A DNA stretch of 24,413 bases, from positions 1-24,413 of IMG/VR virus record IMGVR_UViG_3300030328_000770. One strand, 5' to 3'. Position numbers and translations under genes: made by a program. How positions within the stretch are numbered: the stretch's first letter is position 1; every line of letters starts with the position of its first letter. Below are positions 1 through 6,633 of this stretch, one piece after another. This DNA is from a virus. The notes beneath the pieces were generated by a model. It was not told the DNA's origin and did not search any database. It saw only the letters and a list, made by a program, of their open reading frames with translations.

Positions 1-17
1 TAGAATTTTTATTAGGT

Positions 18-935
18 ATGAAAAAACCATCTAACAAAACTGCTTATTACACATTTGACTTTGATGATTTTGAAGGATTATCCTACTCACAAGGAGATTA
101 TGATTTTGAAAAAGCAAATCCAGAAAATGTAGAATTTATGAAAAAAATAGGAGAACCTTTAATTCCTATAGTAAAAGGTTTAGAAGAAACTAGTGGTATG
201 AATCTTATAGGAGATTTACAATTTCATTATGGGGGTAGGGATGGATTATACTACACGATAGGTAGTAGAGATATATCTGGAACACCTAGAGAAATGTTTT
301 TAAACAGATTAGACTATTTTGATGGTAGGGATCAGTCTACAGCAGATGGTGGTAATGTATATAGAAGCAGACGTTTTGGAGCTGATAAAGCAGGTATTGC
401 ACAAATGTATGAAGAACTTTTAGGTGAATTATCCTACATAGTAAAAAATAAAATTACAGATATGTCTGGGTACACAGGCAAAAAGTTAAATCTAGAAGAA
501 ACTAAAGCATTATTAGCTAAATCAAATATAACAGGAGTTTCTGGCAATTTAGGAATAAAGCAAGGTGGGAAGATTTCGCTTGACAAGGGCGGAGATGTAC
601 AGTATAATAAAGGTAATTATGGCTTTGTTAACAAAAAAGGCAAAGCTCCACCATCTGCAAGGGCAGATGATGTTCCTATGACTTTAAAAGAGGGAGATTT
701 CGTACTCTCTCAGCCTGCTGTAGCCCTTTATGGTGAAGACACTGTAAATCGCATGCTCTCAAGAGCTGCTACGAAAGCAGGCAAAAATTTAAAAGCTGGA
801 GGTAAAGTTCCAGTCAATGTACACAATGGTGAATACATTATACCAAAGAATTTAACAGAATATATAGGTCCTAATGTTCTCGAAACGATGAACAACAGGG
901 GTCTTATGTCAGTTGGTGAAAGACCCAACACTTAG
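18..935 (+). CDS. Phage structural protein with two DDVP/GEY-type motifs (5' end uncertain)
   Basis: 305 residues from the ATG at 18. I do not recognise the N-terminal two thirds, which is rich in Asp, Tyr and Gly. The C-terminal third carries ARADDVPMTLKEGDFVLSQP (about residues 216-235) followed by VNRMLSRAATKAG, and then a second degenerate copy, VPVNVHNGEYIIPKN (about 265-279), followed by VLETMNNRG. Such DD-[VI]-P...L-x-x-G-[ED]-[FY]-[VI] segments are, from memory, common in phage tail and tape-measure-type proteins, so a virion role is likely. The start is doubtful: AGG lies only one base before the ATG, and the frame stays open to base 3, so the true protein may begin before the window. 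It lies directly before the scaffold gene, where a portal or head-assembly gene would be expected. Confidence 0.75.
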   Translation: MKKPSNKTAYYTFDFDDFEGLSYSQGDYDFEKANPENVEFMKKIGEPLIPIVKGLEETSGMNLIGDLQFHYGGRDGLYYTIGSRDISGTPREMFLNRLDYFDGRDQSTADGGNVYRSRRFGADKAGIAQMYEELLGELSYIVKNKITDMSGYTGKKLNLEETKALLAKSNITGVSGNLGIKQGGKISLDKGGDVQYNKGNYGFVNKKGKAPPSARADDVPMTLKEGDFVLSQPAVALYGEDTVNRMLSRAATKAGKNLKAGGKVPVNVHNGEYIIPKNLTEYIGPNVLETMNNRGLMSVGERPNT

Positions 936-937
936 TT

Positions 938-965
938 GACAGCTACTTGCGAAAGCAACCCTGTC
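938..965 (+). other. Two-part hairpin between the first gene and the scaffold gene
   Basis: GACAG (938-942) pairs with CTGTC (961-965). Inside it, TTGC (947-950) pairs with GCAA (955-958) around a GAAA tetraloop (951-954), a GNRA type. It follows the stop codon at 933-935 and is followed by TCTTT. It could be a weak terminator, an RNase processing site or a 5' leader structure for the scaffold message. The short U run makes efficient termination unlikely. Confidence 0.4.
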
Positions 966-1015
966 TCTTTAATAACTGAATGGGCTACCTTTACGGAGAA
1001 AGTAAAGCCCCCAAT

Positions 1016-1019
1016 GAGG
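1016..1019 (+). promoter_or_regulatory. Shine-Dalgarno GAGG that decides the scaffold start
   Basis: GAGG ends five bases before the ATG at 1025. The upstream in-frame ATG at 980 is preceded by pyrimidine- and A/T-rich sequence with no purine-rich SD. The 1025 start is therefore preferred. Confidence 0.6.
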
Positions 1020-1024
1020 TAAAA

Positions 1025-1873
1025 ATGAACGAAGAAACACTAGAAAAGGAAGAAGAAAATTTAGAACCAGCTCCATATCAAGGGGCTTACAGAAACAAGC
1101 TAGACGATCCTGAACCTGAACCGAACCCTGCTGAAGAAGAAATTCCAGAAGCAGCTACTTCCAAGGAAGAATCAGAAAGCTTTGTAGAGCAGACTACCAA
1201 ATCAGAACAACCTGAACATGACTACAAAAAGAGGTATGATGATTTAAAAAAGCATTATGATGCTAAAATCGAAGAGCACAAATCGAAAGAAGAAGAGCTC
1301 CTAGACTTGGCAAAACAAGCATCAGGAGGCGGTACTAATTATACACCACCTAAAACGCCTGAAGAATTAACACAATTCAAAGAGCAATATCCAGATGTTT
1401 ATAATGTTATTGAGACTGTGGCTCATTCTCAAGCTGAGAATAAAACCAAAGCTCTGCAAGATGAAATTAAGGACTTACAAGGAGACCGACAACGCCTAAC
1501 TAAAGAAAAGGCAGAACAGGAACTTCTTAGACTACATCCTGATTTTATGCAGATTAAAGCAGATGAAAATTTTATTACATGGCTAGACGAACAACCACCT
1601 TCTATAGCAGATGGAGTTACTAAAAATAACACTGACGCTAAATGGGCTGCTAGAGTTTTAGATTTATATAAAGCCGATAAAGGTATTTCTCGTACATCAA
1701 AAAAGCAAGCCACTAATACTGCTGCTGACTTTGTTCCTACTACTAAAAAGTCGGAACCAGCCAAAGGCAAGAAAGAGTGGAGTGCTGAGGAAATCAGACG
1801 GATGAAACCTCACGAATTTGAAAAGTACGAAAAGGAAATCGACTTAGCAAGAAGAGAGGGTAGAATCCGTTAA
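1025..1873 (+). CDS. Capsid assembly scaffolding protein
   Basis: 282 residues from the preferred ATG at 1025; an upstream in-frame ATG at 980 would add 15 residues but lacks an SD. The N-terminus is very acidic and Pro/Glu-rich. It is followed by a charged coiled coil starting near YKKRYDDLKKHYDAKIEEHK and running through the SKEEELL segment, and a second helical stretch with LQDEIKDLQGDRQRLTKEKA. The last quarter turns Lys/Arg-rich (KKSEPAKGKKEW, then IDLARREGRIR). An acidic start, central coiled coil and basic C-terminal tail, placed immediately before the major capsid gene, is the classic podovirus scaffold (T7 gp9 position). The basic tail is the likely capsid-binding part and the protein would leave the shell during maturation. 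Function rests on architecture and position rather than a catalytic motif. Confidence 0.88.
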   Translation: MNEETLEKEEENLEPAPYQGAYRNKLDDPEPEPNPAEEEIPEAATSKEESESFVEQTTKSEQPEHDYKKRYDDLKKHYDAKIEEHKSKEEELLDLAKQASGGGTNYTPPKTPEELTQFKEQYPDVYNVIETVAHSQAENKTKALQDEIKDLQGDRQRLTKEKAEQELLRLHPDFMQIKADENFITWLDEQPPSIADGVTKNNTDAKWAARVLDLYKADKGISRTSKKQATNTAADFVPTTKKSEPAKGKKEWSAEEIRRMKPHEFEKYEKEIDLARREGRIR

Positions 1874-1905
1874 TTTATTAACTTTAACTATAAGGGGATT
1901 CAATT

Positions 1906-2817
1906 ATGGCTATCTCAACTGCCGCAGGATATACCAACCTGCCTTCAGGTAATTTCTTACCTGAAATCTATAGTCAAAAAGTTCTTAAATTCTTCCGAAA
2001 AGCTTCAGTTGTTGAGGATATTTCCAACACTGACTACTTCGGAGAAATAGAAAATTTTGGCGACACTGTTAGAATCATAAAAGAACCCACTATCACAGTT
2101 TCTGCGTATACTAGAGGTTCCTCTGTAAATACTCAAGACTTAGCTGACGATGAAATTCAATTAACAGTCGACAAAGCTAATGCATTTGCTTTTAAAGTAG
2201 ATGACATTGAGGAAAGACAAGGACACATCAATTTTGAAACTTTAGCTACATCTTCAGGTGCATACGCACTTAAAGATAGCTATGATAGTGAAGTTCTATC
2301 TAACATTCAATCAAACGTCACATCAACAAATACATATGGTGCTGATCACGCAACAAACTCAATCGACACAGGTTTTGACACTAGTGAAATTGACCCTGTA
2401 AACGTGCTTGCAAGACTAGGAAGACTTCTAGACGACCAAAACGTTCCTACAGACAATAGATGGGCAGTAGCTGCTCCAAGATTCTTTGAAGAGCTACAGC
2501 AAACTAGTTCTAAACTACTTGATGCTAATTTCTTAAATGAAAATAGTTCACAAGTTAGAAATGGTTTAGTTGTTCCTCAATTAGTAAATGGCTTTAGACT
2601 TTATAAGTCTAACAACATGCCATCTGCTTCTACTTCAGACGTGCATATTGTTTTAGCTGGACACCAAGGCGGTGTTGCAACAGCTTCACAAATTGCAAAA
2701 ACAGAAGTAGTGAGAGACACTGAATCTTTCGCTGACATTGTACGTGGTCTTCATGTCTATGGTAGGAAAGTTCTTAGAACTGAATCCATAGCCCAAGCCT
2801 ATGTTAAATTAGATTAA
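1906..2817 (+). CDS. Major capsid protein (HK97 fold)
   Basis: 303 residues with a strong SD (AAGGGGA) upstream of the ATG, as expected for the most expressed late gene. It shows the pattern I associate with podovirus HK97-fold coats: an N-terminal arm leading to FGDTVRIIKEPTITV, then a beta-rich stretch followed by AFAFKVDDIEERQ, and a C-terminal segment FADIVRGLHVYGRKVLRTE that would complete the A/P-domain core. It follows the scaffold directly and precedes a decoration-like gene and a terminator. Length is in the usual 300-350 residue range. I see no slippery sequence before its TAA that would make a 10A/10B-type frameshift product. The subfamily (T7 gp10-like or P22 gp5-like) cannot be settled by eye. 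Confidence 0.9.
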   Translation: MAISTAAGYTNLPSGNFLPEIYSQKVLKFFRKASVVEDISNTDYFGEIENFGDTVRIIKEPTITVSAYTRGSSVNTQDLADDEIQLTVDKANAFAFKVDDIEERQGHINFETLATSSGAYALKDSYDSEVLSNIQSNVTSTNTYGADHATNSIDTGFDTSEIDPVNVLARLGRLLDDQNVPTDNRWAVAAPRFFEELQQTSSKLLDANFLNENSSQVRNGLVVPQLVNGFRLYKSNNMPSASTSDVHIVLAGHQGGVATASQIAKTEVVRDTESFADIVRGLHVYGRKVLRTESIAQAYVKLD

Positions 2818-2829
2818 GGGGGAAGATAA

Positions 2830-3270
2830 ATGGCTACATTAACACAAACTGGTGCAGGAACTGTAGGACACATGGCTTCTAATGCCGTGCCTAAAGCTTA
2901 CGCACAATCAACTGTTATTGATGGCACATCTACTGCTTTAACTAGTGGTGATGTCTATCAAGCAATCAACGTACCAGCTAACTCTCTCGTACTAAATGCA
3001 GGAATCGATGTGATTACTGCAGGTACTGGAACTGGTACTTTGGCATTAGGCGATGGCACAGTAACTTACGTTGCTGCTGCTGTACAAACTTCAGCAGGTC
3101 AAATGACTTCTGGAGATGCTCTTGCTGAACTCGCTGTTACTTATGCAGCAGCAGATACAATAGATGTAACTGTTGCTACTGCTAATGTTAACTCTAAGGT
3201 CCGAGTATGGGCTGTCTTAGTTGACATTAACGGAATGGGTGATACTGAGTCTGGCGACACATATGCCTAA
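2830..3270 (+). CDS. Head decoration / small structural protein
   Basis: 146 residues, Ala/Thr/Val/Gly-rich with almost no charged residues in the core, predicted all-beta. Recognisable parts are DVYQAINVPANSLVLNAGID and the Gly/Thr stretch around GTGTGTLALGDG, then KVRVWAVLVDING near the end. Genes of this type lie just after the capsid gene in many marine podoviruses and are usually listed as virion structural proteins; a head decoration or head-fibre role is inferred from position and composition. The SD GGGGGAAG precedes the ATG and the gap from the capsid stop is 12 bases. It is the last gene before the terminator, so it should be co-expressed at high level with the capsid protein. Confidence 0.72.
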   Translation: MATLTQTGAGTVGHMASNAVPKAYAQSTVIDGTSTALTSGDVYQAINVPANSLVLNAGIDVITAGTGTGTLALGDGTVTYVAAAVQTSAGQMTSGDALAELAVTYAAADTIDVTVATANVNSKVRVWAVLVDINGMGDTESGDTYA

Positions 3271-3281
3271 ATAATGTCTTT

Positions 3282-3313
3282 GGTGGGGGGTATTAATTAT
3301 CCCCTACCTTTTT
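3282..3313 (+). terminator. Rho-independent terminator after the capsid/decoration genes
   Basis: GGTGGGGG (3282-3289) pairs with CCCCTACC (3301-3308) with one G-U. The stem can extend by G-U, T-A and A-T to 11 pairs around a TTAAT loop. Five T follow at 3309-3313. It is the only strong intrinsic terminator I found, and it matches the place of T7 T-phi downstream of gene 10, where it limits transcription into tail genes. Confidence 0.88.
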
Positions 3314-3325
3314 CAAGGAAAAATT

Positions 3326-3469
3326 ATGAAGAATTTATTTTTAGTTTTTATAGTTTCTGTTTTTCTAGTAGGGTGCGGTAGTTCAAGAATTATGCTGAAC
3401 GCTGATATCCCAGAATCACAGGCTATAACAATAGAGATTTCTACTCAAGATAACGAAACAGTAGAATAG
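3326..3469 (+). CDS. Very small lipoprotein (47 aa)
   Basis: ATG at 3326 preceded by AAGGA (3316-3320); stop TAG at 3467-3469. The protein starts MKNLFLVFIVSVFLVGCGSS: a Lys at position 2, a hydrophobic core of about 13 residues, and a lipobox LVGC with Cys17 as the predicted lipidated residue. The mature part is only about 31 residues, polar and acidic at the end (STQDNETVE). Signal peptidase II processing and membrane anchoring are therefore likely. The function is unknown. An outer-membrane o-spanin (Rz1-like) is one possibility, but it is not proline-rich and no Rz partner is evident. It is the first gene after the terminator and joins the next gene by a one-base overlap. Confidence 0.7.
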   Translation: MKNLFLVFIVSVFLVGCGSSRIMLNADIPESQAITIEISTQDNETVE

Positions 3470-3645
3470 TGATTAAAACAGTAGGAATAGAATTACTCAA
3501 ATTAAGCCTATGTATTTTCATGGTGCTTTTTTTGTATTTAGGAATAGCTTCTTTTAAGCTACAAGAATACACAGTTTTTCTAAGCCTATTACCTATTAAT
3601 GTTGCGATAGGGTGGTTTATACACCATAGATTAAAACATGGCTGA
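3469..3645 (+). CDS. Small two-helix membrane protein, holin-like (GTG start)
   Basis: 58 residues starting at the GTG at 3469, which shares its first base with the preceding TAG (TAGTG), and ending at TGA 3643-3645, which overlaps the next gene start by 8 bases. No SD is visible, so translational coupling is likely. Two hydrophobic segments are evident: residues about 9-29 (LLKLSLCIFMVLFLYLGIAS) and 35-51 (TVFLSLLPINVAIGWFI), followed by a basic tail HHRLKHG. Small size, two helices and a charged C-terminus fit a class II holin or another small phage membrane protein. With the adjacent lipoprotein it may form a lysis or superinfection-exclusion pair; this is inference only. Confidence 0.62.
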   Translation: MIKTVGIELLKLSLCIFMVLFLYLGIASFKLQEYTVFLSLLPINVAIGWFIHHRLKHG

Positions 3646-3982
3646 GTCAACATTCATCTCAGCAGCAGCAACACCAGGAAATACAAGCAGGACAGATGTA
3701 TATACTTGTCCTAGCAATTTTAAAGGGATTGTAAGATTTATAAACGTAGGCAATGTAAATGCATCAGCAAAAACAGCGATGCTAGAATGGTATGACTCTT
3801 CAGCTACTACCTACTACCCTATTACAGGTTCTAAATCTGTAGACGGAGAAGGGTATATAAATCTAACAGATATGTTTCTAATACTAGAGGCAGGTGACAA
3901 AGTAACAGTCACAGCAGGAACAGCAAGCACAGTGACAGCAATAGCAGGTGTAGAGCTAATATACAATCCTCTAACAACATAG
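3638..3982 (+). CDS. Small virion structural protein
   Basis: 114 residues, predicted all-beta. Characteristic stretches are DVYTCPSNFKGIVRFINVGN, then AMLEWYDSS and FLILEAGDKVTVTAG. From memory, short proteins of this build occur beside the tail adaptor gene in marine podoviruses as uncharacterised structural proteins; the fold looks like a small beta-sandwich. The start codon lies inside the end of the preceding membrane-protein gene (8-base overlap) with no SD, which suggests coupled translation. A decoration, head-tail joining or fibre-attachment role is possible, and nothing in the sequence chooses between them. Confidence 0.72.
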   Translation: MAESTFISAAATPGNTSRTDVYTCPSNFKGIVRFINVGNVNASAKTAMLEWYDSSATTYYPITGSKSVDGEGYINLTDMFLILEAGDKVTVTAGTASTVTAIAGVELIYNPLTT

Positions 3983-3989
3983 GCAAAAC

Positions 3990-5105
3990 ATGGCTACATT
4001 TCTTACACTAGTAAATAACGTATTAACAGAATTAAATGAACCTACATTGGCTACTTCTGCAGATTTAACTTCTGCTTCAGCTACAGTAGGAATACAAACA
4101 ACAGTAAAAGAAAATGTAAATAAATCGATAAGGGATATAGCCACTTCAGAAGTAGAATGGTCTTATCTATATGCTTCAGGCACACAAGCTTTAACTGCTG
4201 GTATACAAGAGTATACAGTTACTACAGCAGCTTCTACAATAGATTGGGATAGTTTTGTTTTAGTACCTACAGAGTTATTAACTAATGGTGGGTTTACCAG
4301 TGACATAAGTAGTTGGACCGAATCAAACTCAGGTACTGGAGATGCTACATATTCTTCAGGTGCATTATCTTTAGCAGCAGGCTCTGGTACTAGTGCTGTA
4401 TATCAAGCACTATCTCTTACAAGAGGTAGAACATATATGGTTTCGTTTGCTATGAAAAATGCTTCTACTTCAGGTACAGCAATAAGTCCTAGTTTAGCAG
4501 TTTCAGTAGGAACAAGTGCTTTAGCTACAGACGTATCTACAGGCACATATACTTCTGCAGGAGGATCAAACGATGAAGGTGATCTTAGCTATCACAGTTT
4601 TACATTTGAAGCTTCTGCCACAGCACATTATTTAACAATTAAAAATTCAACTGCATCATCTACAGTATTAGTAGATAATGTTAGTGTAAAAGAAGATGTC
4701 CATCCTAAATCATTAAGATATTTAAATGAGGATGAATGGAGAGAAAGAATAGTTGGAACAGATAAAAATCAAAACCCTGACCACTTTGCAGAACCACAAC
4801 ATGTATACAGAACTGTTGCTTCTAGTTCAGCACTTACGTTTGGGGTCTCGCCTGTTCCAGATAAAAGCTCTTATACTGTGGAGTTTGATTATTATACTTC
4901 CCCAACAGACCTATCTGCGTCAAGTGATACGCCTAGTATACCGACTCGTTACCACGATCTGATAGTTAAAAGAGCTGCTTATTACACATTACTTACTCGA
5001 TCTGACCCACAGTTAGCTCAAGTATTTTTACAGGAATATAGCTTTGGTTTACAGAGAATGAGAACAGATTTGATAAATCGTAAAAATTATATGTTTGCAG
5101 TCTAA
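3990..5105 (+). CDS. Tail adaptor (T7 gp11-like tail tubular A) with inserted CBM-like domain
   Basis: 371 residues. The N-terminus (MATFLTLVNNVLTELNEPTL, then VNKSIRDIATSEVEWSYLY) and C-terminus (HPKSLRYLNEDEWRER, later PTRYHDLIVKRAAYYTLLTR and YSFGLQRMRTDL) form a helical podovirus tail adaptor that would ring the portal and seat the nozzle. Between residues about 94 and 237 lies an insertion with the hallmarks of a carbohydrate-binding jelly roll of the CBM_4_9 type: ELLTNGGFTSDISSW, YSSGALSL, a GRTYMVSFAMKN strand, HSFTFEA, and closing VLVDNVSVKE. Without it the protein would be about 229 residues, near the usual adaptor size. The stop overlaps the next ATG by one base (TAATG). Confidence 0.85.
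   Translation: MATFLTLVNNVLTELNEPTLATSADLTSASATVGIQTTVKENVNKSIRDIATSEVEWSYLYASGTQALTAGIQEYTVTTAASTIDWDSFVLVPTELLTNGGFTSDISSWTESNSGTGDATYSSGALSLAAGSGTSAVYQALSLTRGRTYMVSFAMKNASTSGTAISPSLAVSVGTSALATDVSTGTYTSAGGSNDEGDLSYHSFTFEASATAHYLTIKNSTASSTVLVDNVSVKEDVHPKSLRYLNEDEWRERIVGTDKNQNPDHFAEPQHVYRTVASSSALTFGVSPVPDKSSYTVEFDYYTSPTDLSASSDTPSIPTRYHDLIVKRAAYYTLLTRSDPQLAQVFLQEYSFGLQRMRTDLINRKNYMFAV
4269..4700 (+). other. Inserted carbohydrate-binding-like (CBM_4_9 type) domain in the tail adaptor
   Basis: Codes for residues about 94-237 of the adaptor. The order NGGF...SSW, SSGALSL, VYQALSL, GRTYMVSF, FTFEA, LTIKN, VLVDNVSV follows the strand order of CBM_4_9-like beta-sandwiches. Flanking segments WDSFVLV and HPKSLRYLN would join directly in an adaptor lacking the insert. 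The domain call is by pattern and no search was run. Confidence 0.68.
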
Positions 5106-6631
5106 TGCCAGATATGTTGCAACCATATGTAGTTAATTGCAGAGGAGGCTTAGTGCTTAATAAATCTCAATTTGAGATGGAGCCTGGTGAAGCTATGGAA
5201 TTAAGAAATTTTGAACCAGATATAGGTGGTGGATATAGACGCATATCAGGTTTTGCTAAATTTAATACTAACGCAATAACTTCTGGAAGTACTACAGGTG
5301 CTTTACTTATGACTGCTATATATAAAGATCAAGTTATAGCAGCTAGAGGTACAGAAGTATTTAAAGTTCCTTCAGGTACAGGTTCAGTTACTCAAATAGA
5401 TTCAAGCAGAACTAGTGCAGGTAGATATGATTTTGATACATATAATATGAGTGGCACAGATAAAATAATATGGGCAGATGGTGCTAACAATGCTTCTTCA
5501 TATAATAATAGTTCAGTAACAGATATAAATGCTACTGGAGCTCCTTCTGATCCTAAGTACGTAAAGATATTTAGAAACCATGCTTTCTACGCAGGCATGT
5601 CCGCAGCAACACAAAAATTAATATTTTCTGCTCCTTATGCAGAAGGTGATTTTACTGCTGCTAATGGTGCAGGATCAATATCTGTAACAGGAACTATAAC
5701 AGGATTAAAAGTATTTAGGGAACAGCTTTATGTGTTTTGTGATAATGCTATATTTAGAATAGTAGGAAACAGTCAAGCAGATTTTCAAATGCAGCCAGTA
5801 ACAACTAACGTAGGTTGTGTTGCCCCACAGAGTATACAAGAAGTAGGTGGTGATATTATTTTCTTAGCTGCTGATGGTTTAAGAACTATTGCAGGTACAG
5901 AAAAAATTGGTGATGTAGAATTAGGAGTAATTTCTAGACCAGTACAAAGAAGATTTACAGAACAAAATTCTGCTACTGCTGCAGCTACTATTACTTCTTT
6001 AGTTATAAAATCAAAAACACAATATAGATTATTTTTTTCAGAAACAACTGCAGAAGCAGATTCTACAGGCATCATAGCAGTGTTTAGAGGAGATAGATGG
6101 GAGTTTGCAGACTTAAAAGGAATAAAACCTAATTGTGCAGATAATGGATATATTCTTGATGTTGAACATACAGTGCATGGAGGACATGATGGTTATGTAT
6201 ATAAACAAGAATCAGGCAATACATTTACTAATGCTTCGGATGGTTCTTTGAGCCTACAAGCAAGATATAAATCAGCTCACTTAACTATGGGTGATCCTGG
6301 TATTAGAAAAAGATTTCATAGAGCTATATTAAATTATAGACCAGAAGGCTCTTTAGCCACAAACTTAGGTTTAGAATATGATTTTGGATCAGATCAAGTA
6401 TTAAATCCAGATAGTATAGCGTTTACAGGTACTGCAGACTTAGCTCTATATGGATCAGCAACATATGGAGCATCAGCTTATGGTGGAGCAGAGTTTGTTT
6501 TAAGTAGGCAACCAATCGTAGGTTCAGGTTTTGCAGTAGCAGTACAATTTACAGAAAAGTCTGATGAAACATCAGCACCCTATTCATTAAGAGGGTTTAG
6601 TTTAGAATTTGCAGCAGCAGGTAGGAGATAA
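5105..6631 (+). CDS. Tail nozzle (T7 gp12-like tail tubular B), beta-propeller
   Basis: 508 residues. The N-terminus has GGLVLNKSQFEMEPGEAMEL followed by RNFEPDIGGGYRRISGF, an opening found in many podovirus nozzle or stabilisation proteins. It is followed by repeated beta strands with VYKQE/VFK-type turns and the segment GLKVFREQLYVFCDNAIFRI and later VGGDIIFLAADGLRTI, typical of propeller blades. The C-terminal part (about residues 380-508) looks like a separate beta domain with YGASAYGGAEF and a final LRGFSLEFAAAGRR. The product would form the tube below the adaptor through which DNA leaves. The start overlaps the adaptor stop by one base and lacks an SD, consistent with stoichiometric coupled translation. 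Position after the adaptor supports the call; a P22 gp10-like stabiliser is the alternative. Confidence 0.8.
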   Translation: MPDMLQPYVVNCRGGLVLNKSQFEMEPGEAMELRNFEPDIGGGYRRISGFAKFNTNAITSGSTTGALLMTAIYKDQVIAARGTEVFKVPSGTGSVTQIDSSRTSAGRYDFDTYNMSGTDKIIWADGANNASSYNNSSVTDINATGAPSDPKYVKIFRNHAFYAGMSAATQKLIFSAPYAEGDFTAANGAGSISVTGTITGLKVFREQLYVFCDNAIFRIVGNSQADFQMQPVTTNVGCVAPQSIQEVGGDIIFLAADGLRTIAGTEKIGDVELGVISRPVQRRFTEQNSATAAATITSLVIKSKTQYRLFFSETTAEADSTGIIAVFRGDRWEFADLKGIKPNCADNGYILDVEHTVHGGHDGYVYKQESGNTFTNASDGSLSLQARYKSAHLTMGDPGIRKRFHRAILNYRPEGSLATNLGLEYDFGSDQVLNPDSIAFTGTADLALYGSATYGASAYGGAEFVLSRQPIVGSGFAVAVQFTEKSDETSAPYSLRGFSLEFAAAGRR

Positions 6632-6633
6632 TA

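Noticed and set aside
936-975. TTGACA at 936-941 as a sigma70 promoter
   Set aside because: The nearest TATAAT-like element (TTTAAT at 968-973) is 26 bases away rather than about 17, and the bases are better explained as hairpin stem.
980-1024. Scaffold start at the upstream ATG (980)
   Set aside because: No purine-rich SD precedes it, while the in-frame ATG at 1025 has GAGG at ideal distance.
2800-2832. Programmed frameshift at the end of the capsid gene (T7 10A/10B style)
   Set aside because: The G run lies after the stop codon, no slippery heptamer precedes it, and the next gene has its own SD and ATG.
3441-3653. Reverse-strand frame of 70 codons opposite the small membrane-protein gene
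   Set aside because: All other supported genes are on the + strand, the frame has no SD, and the + strand frame has better overlaps and membrane-helix content.
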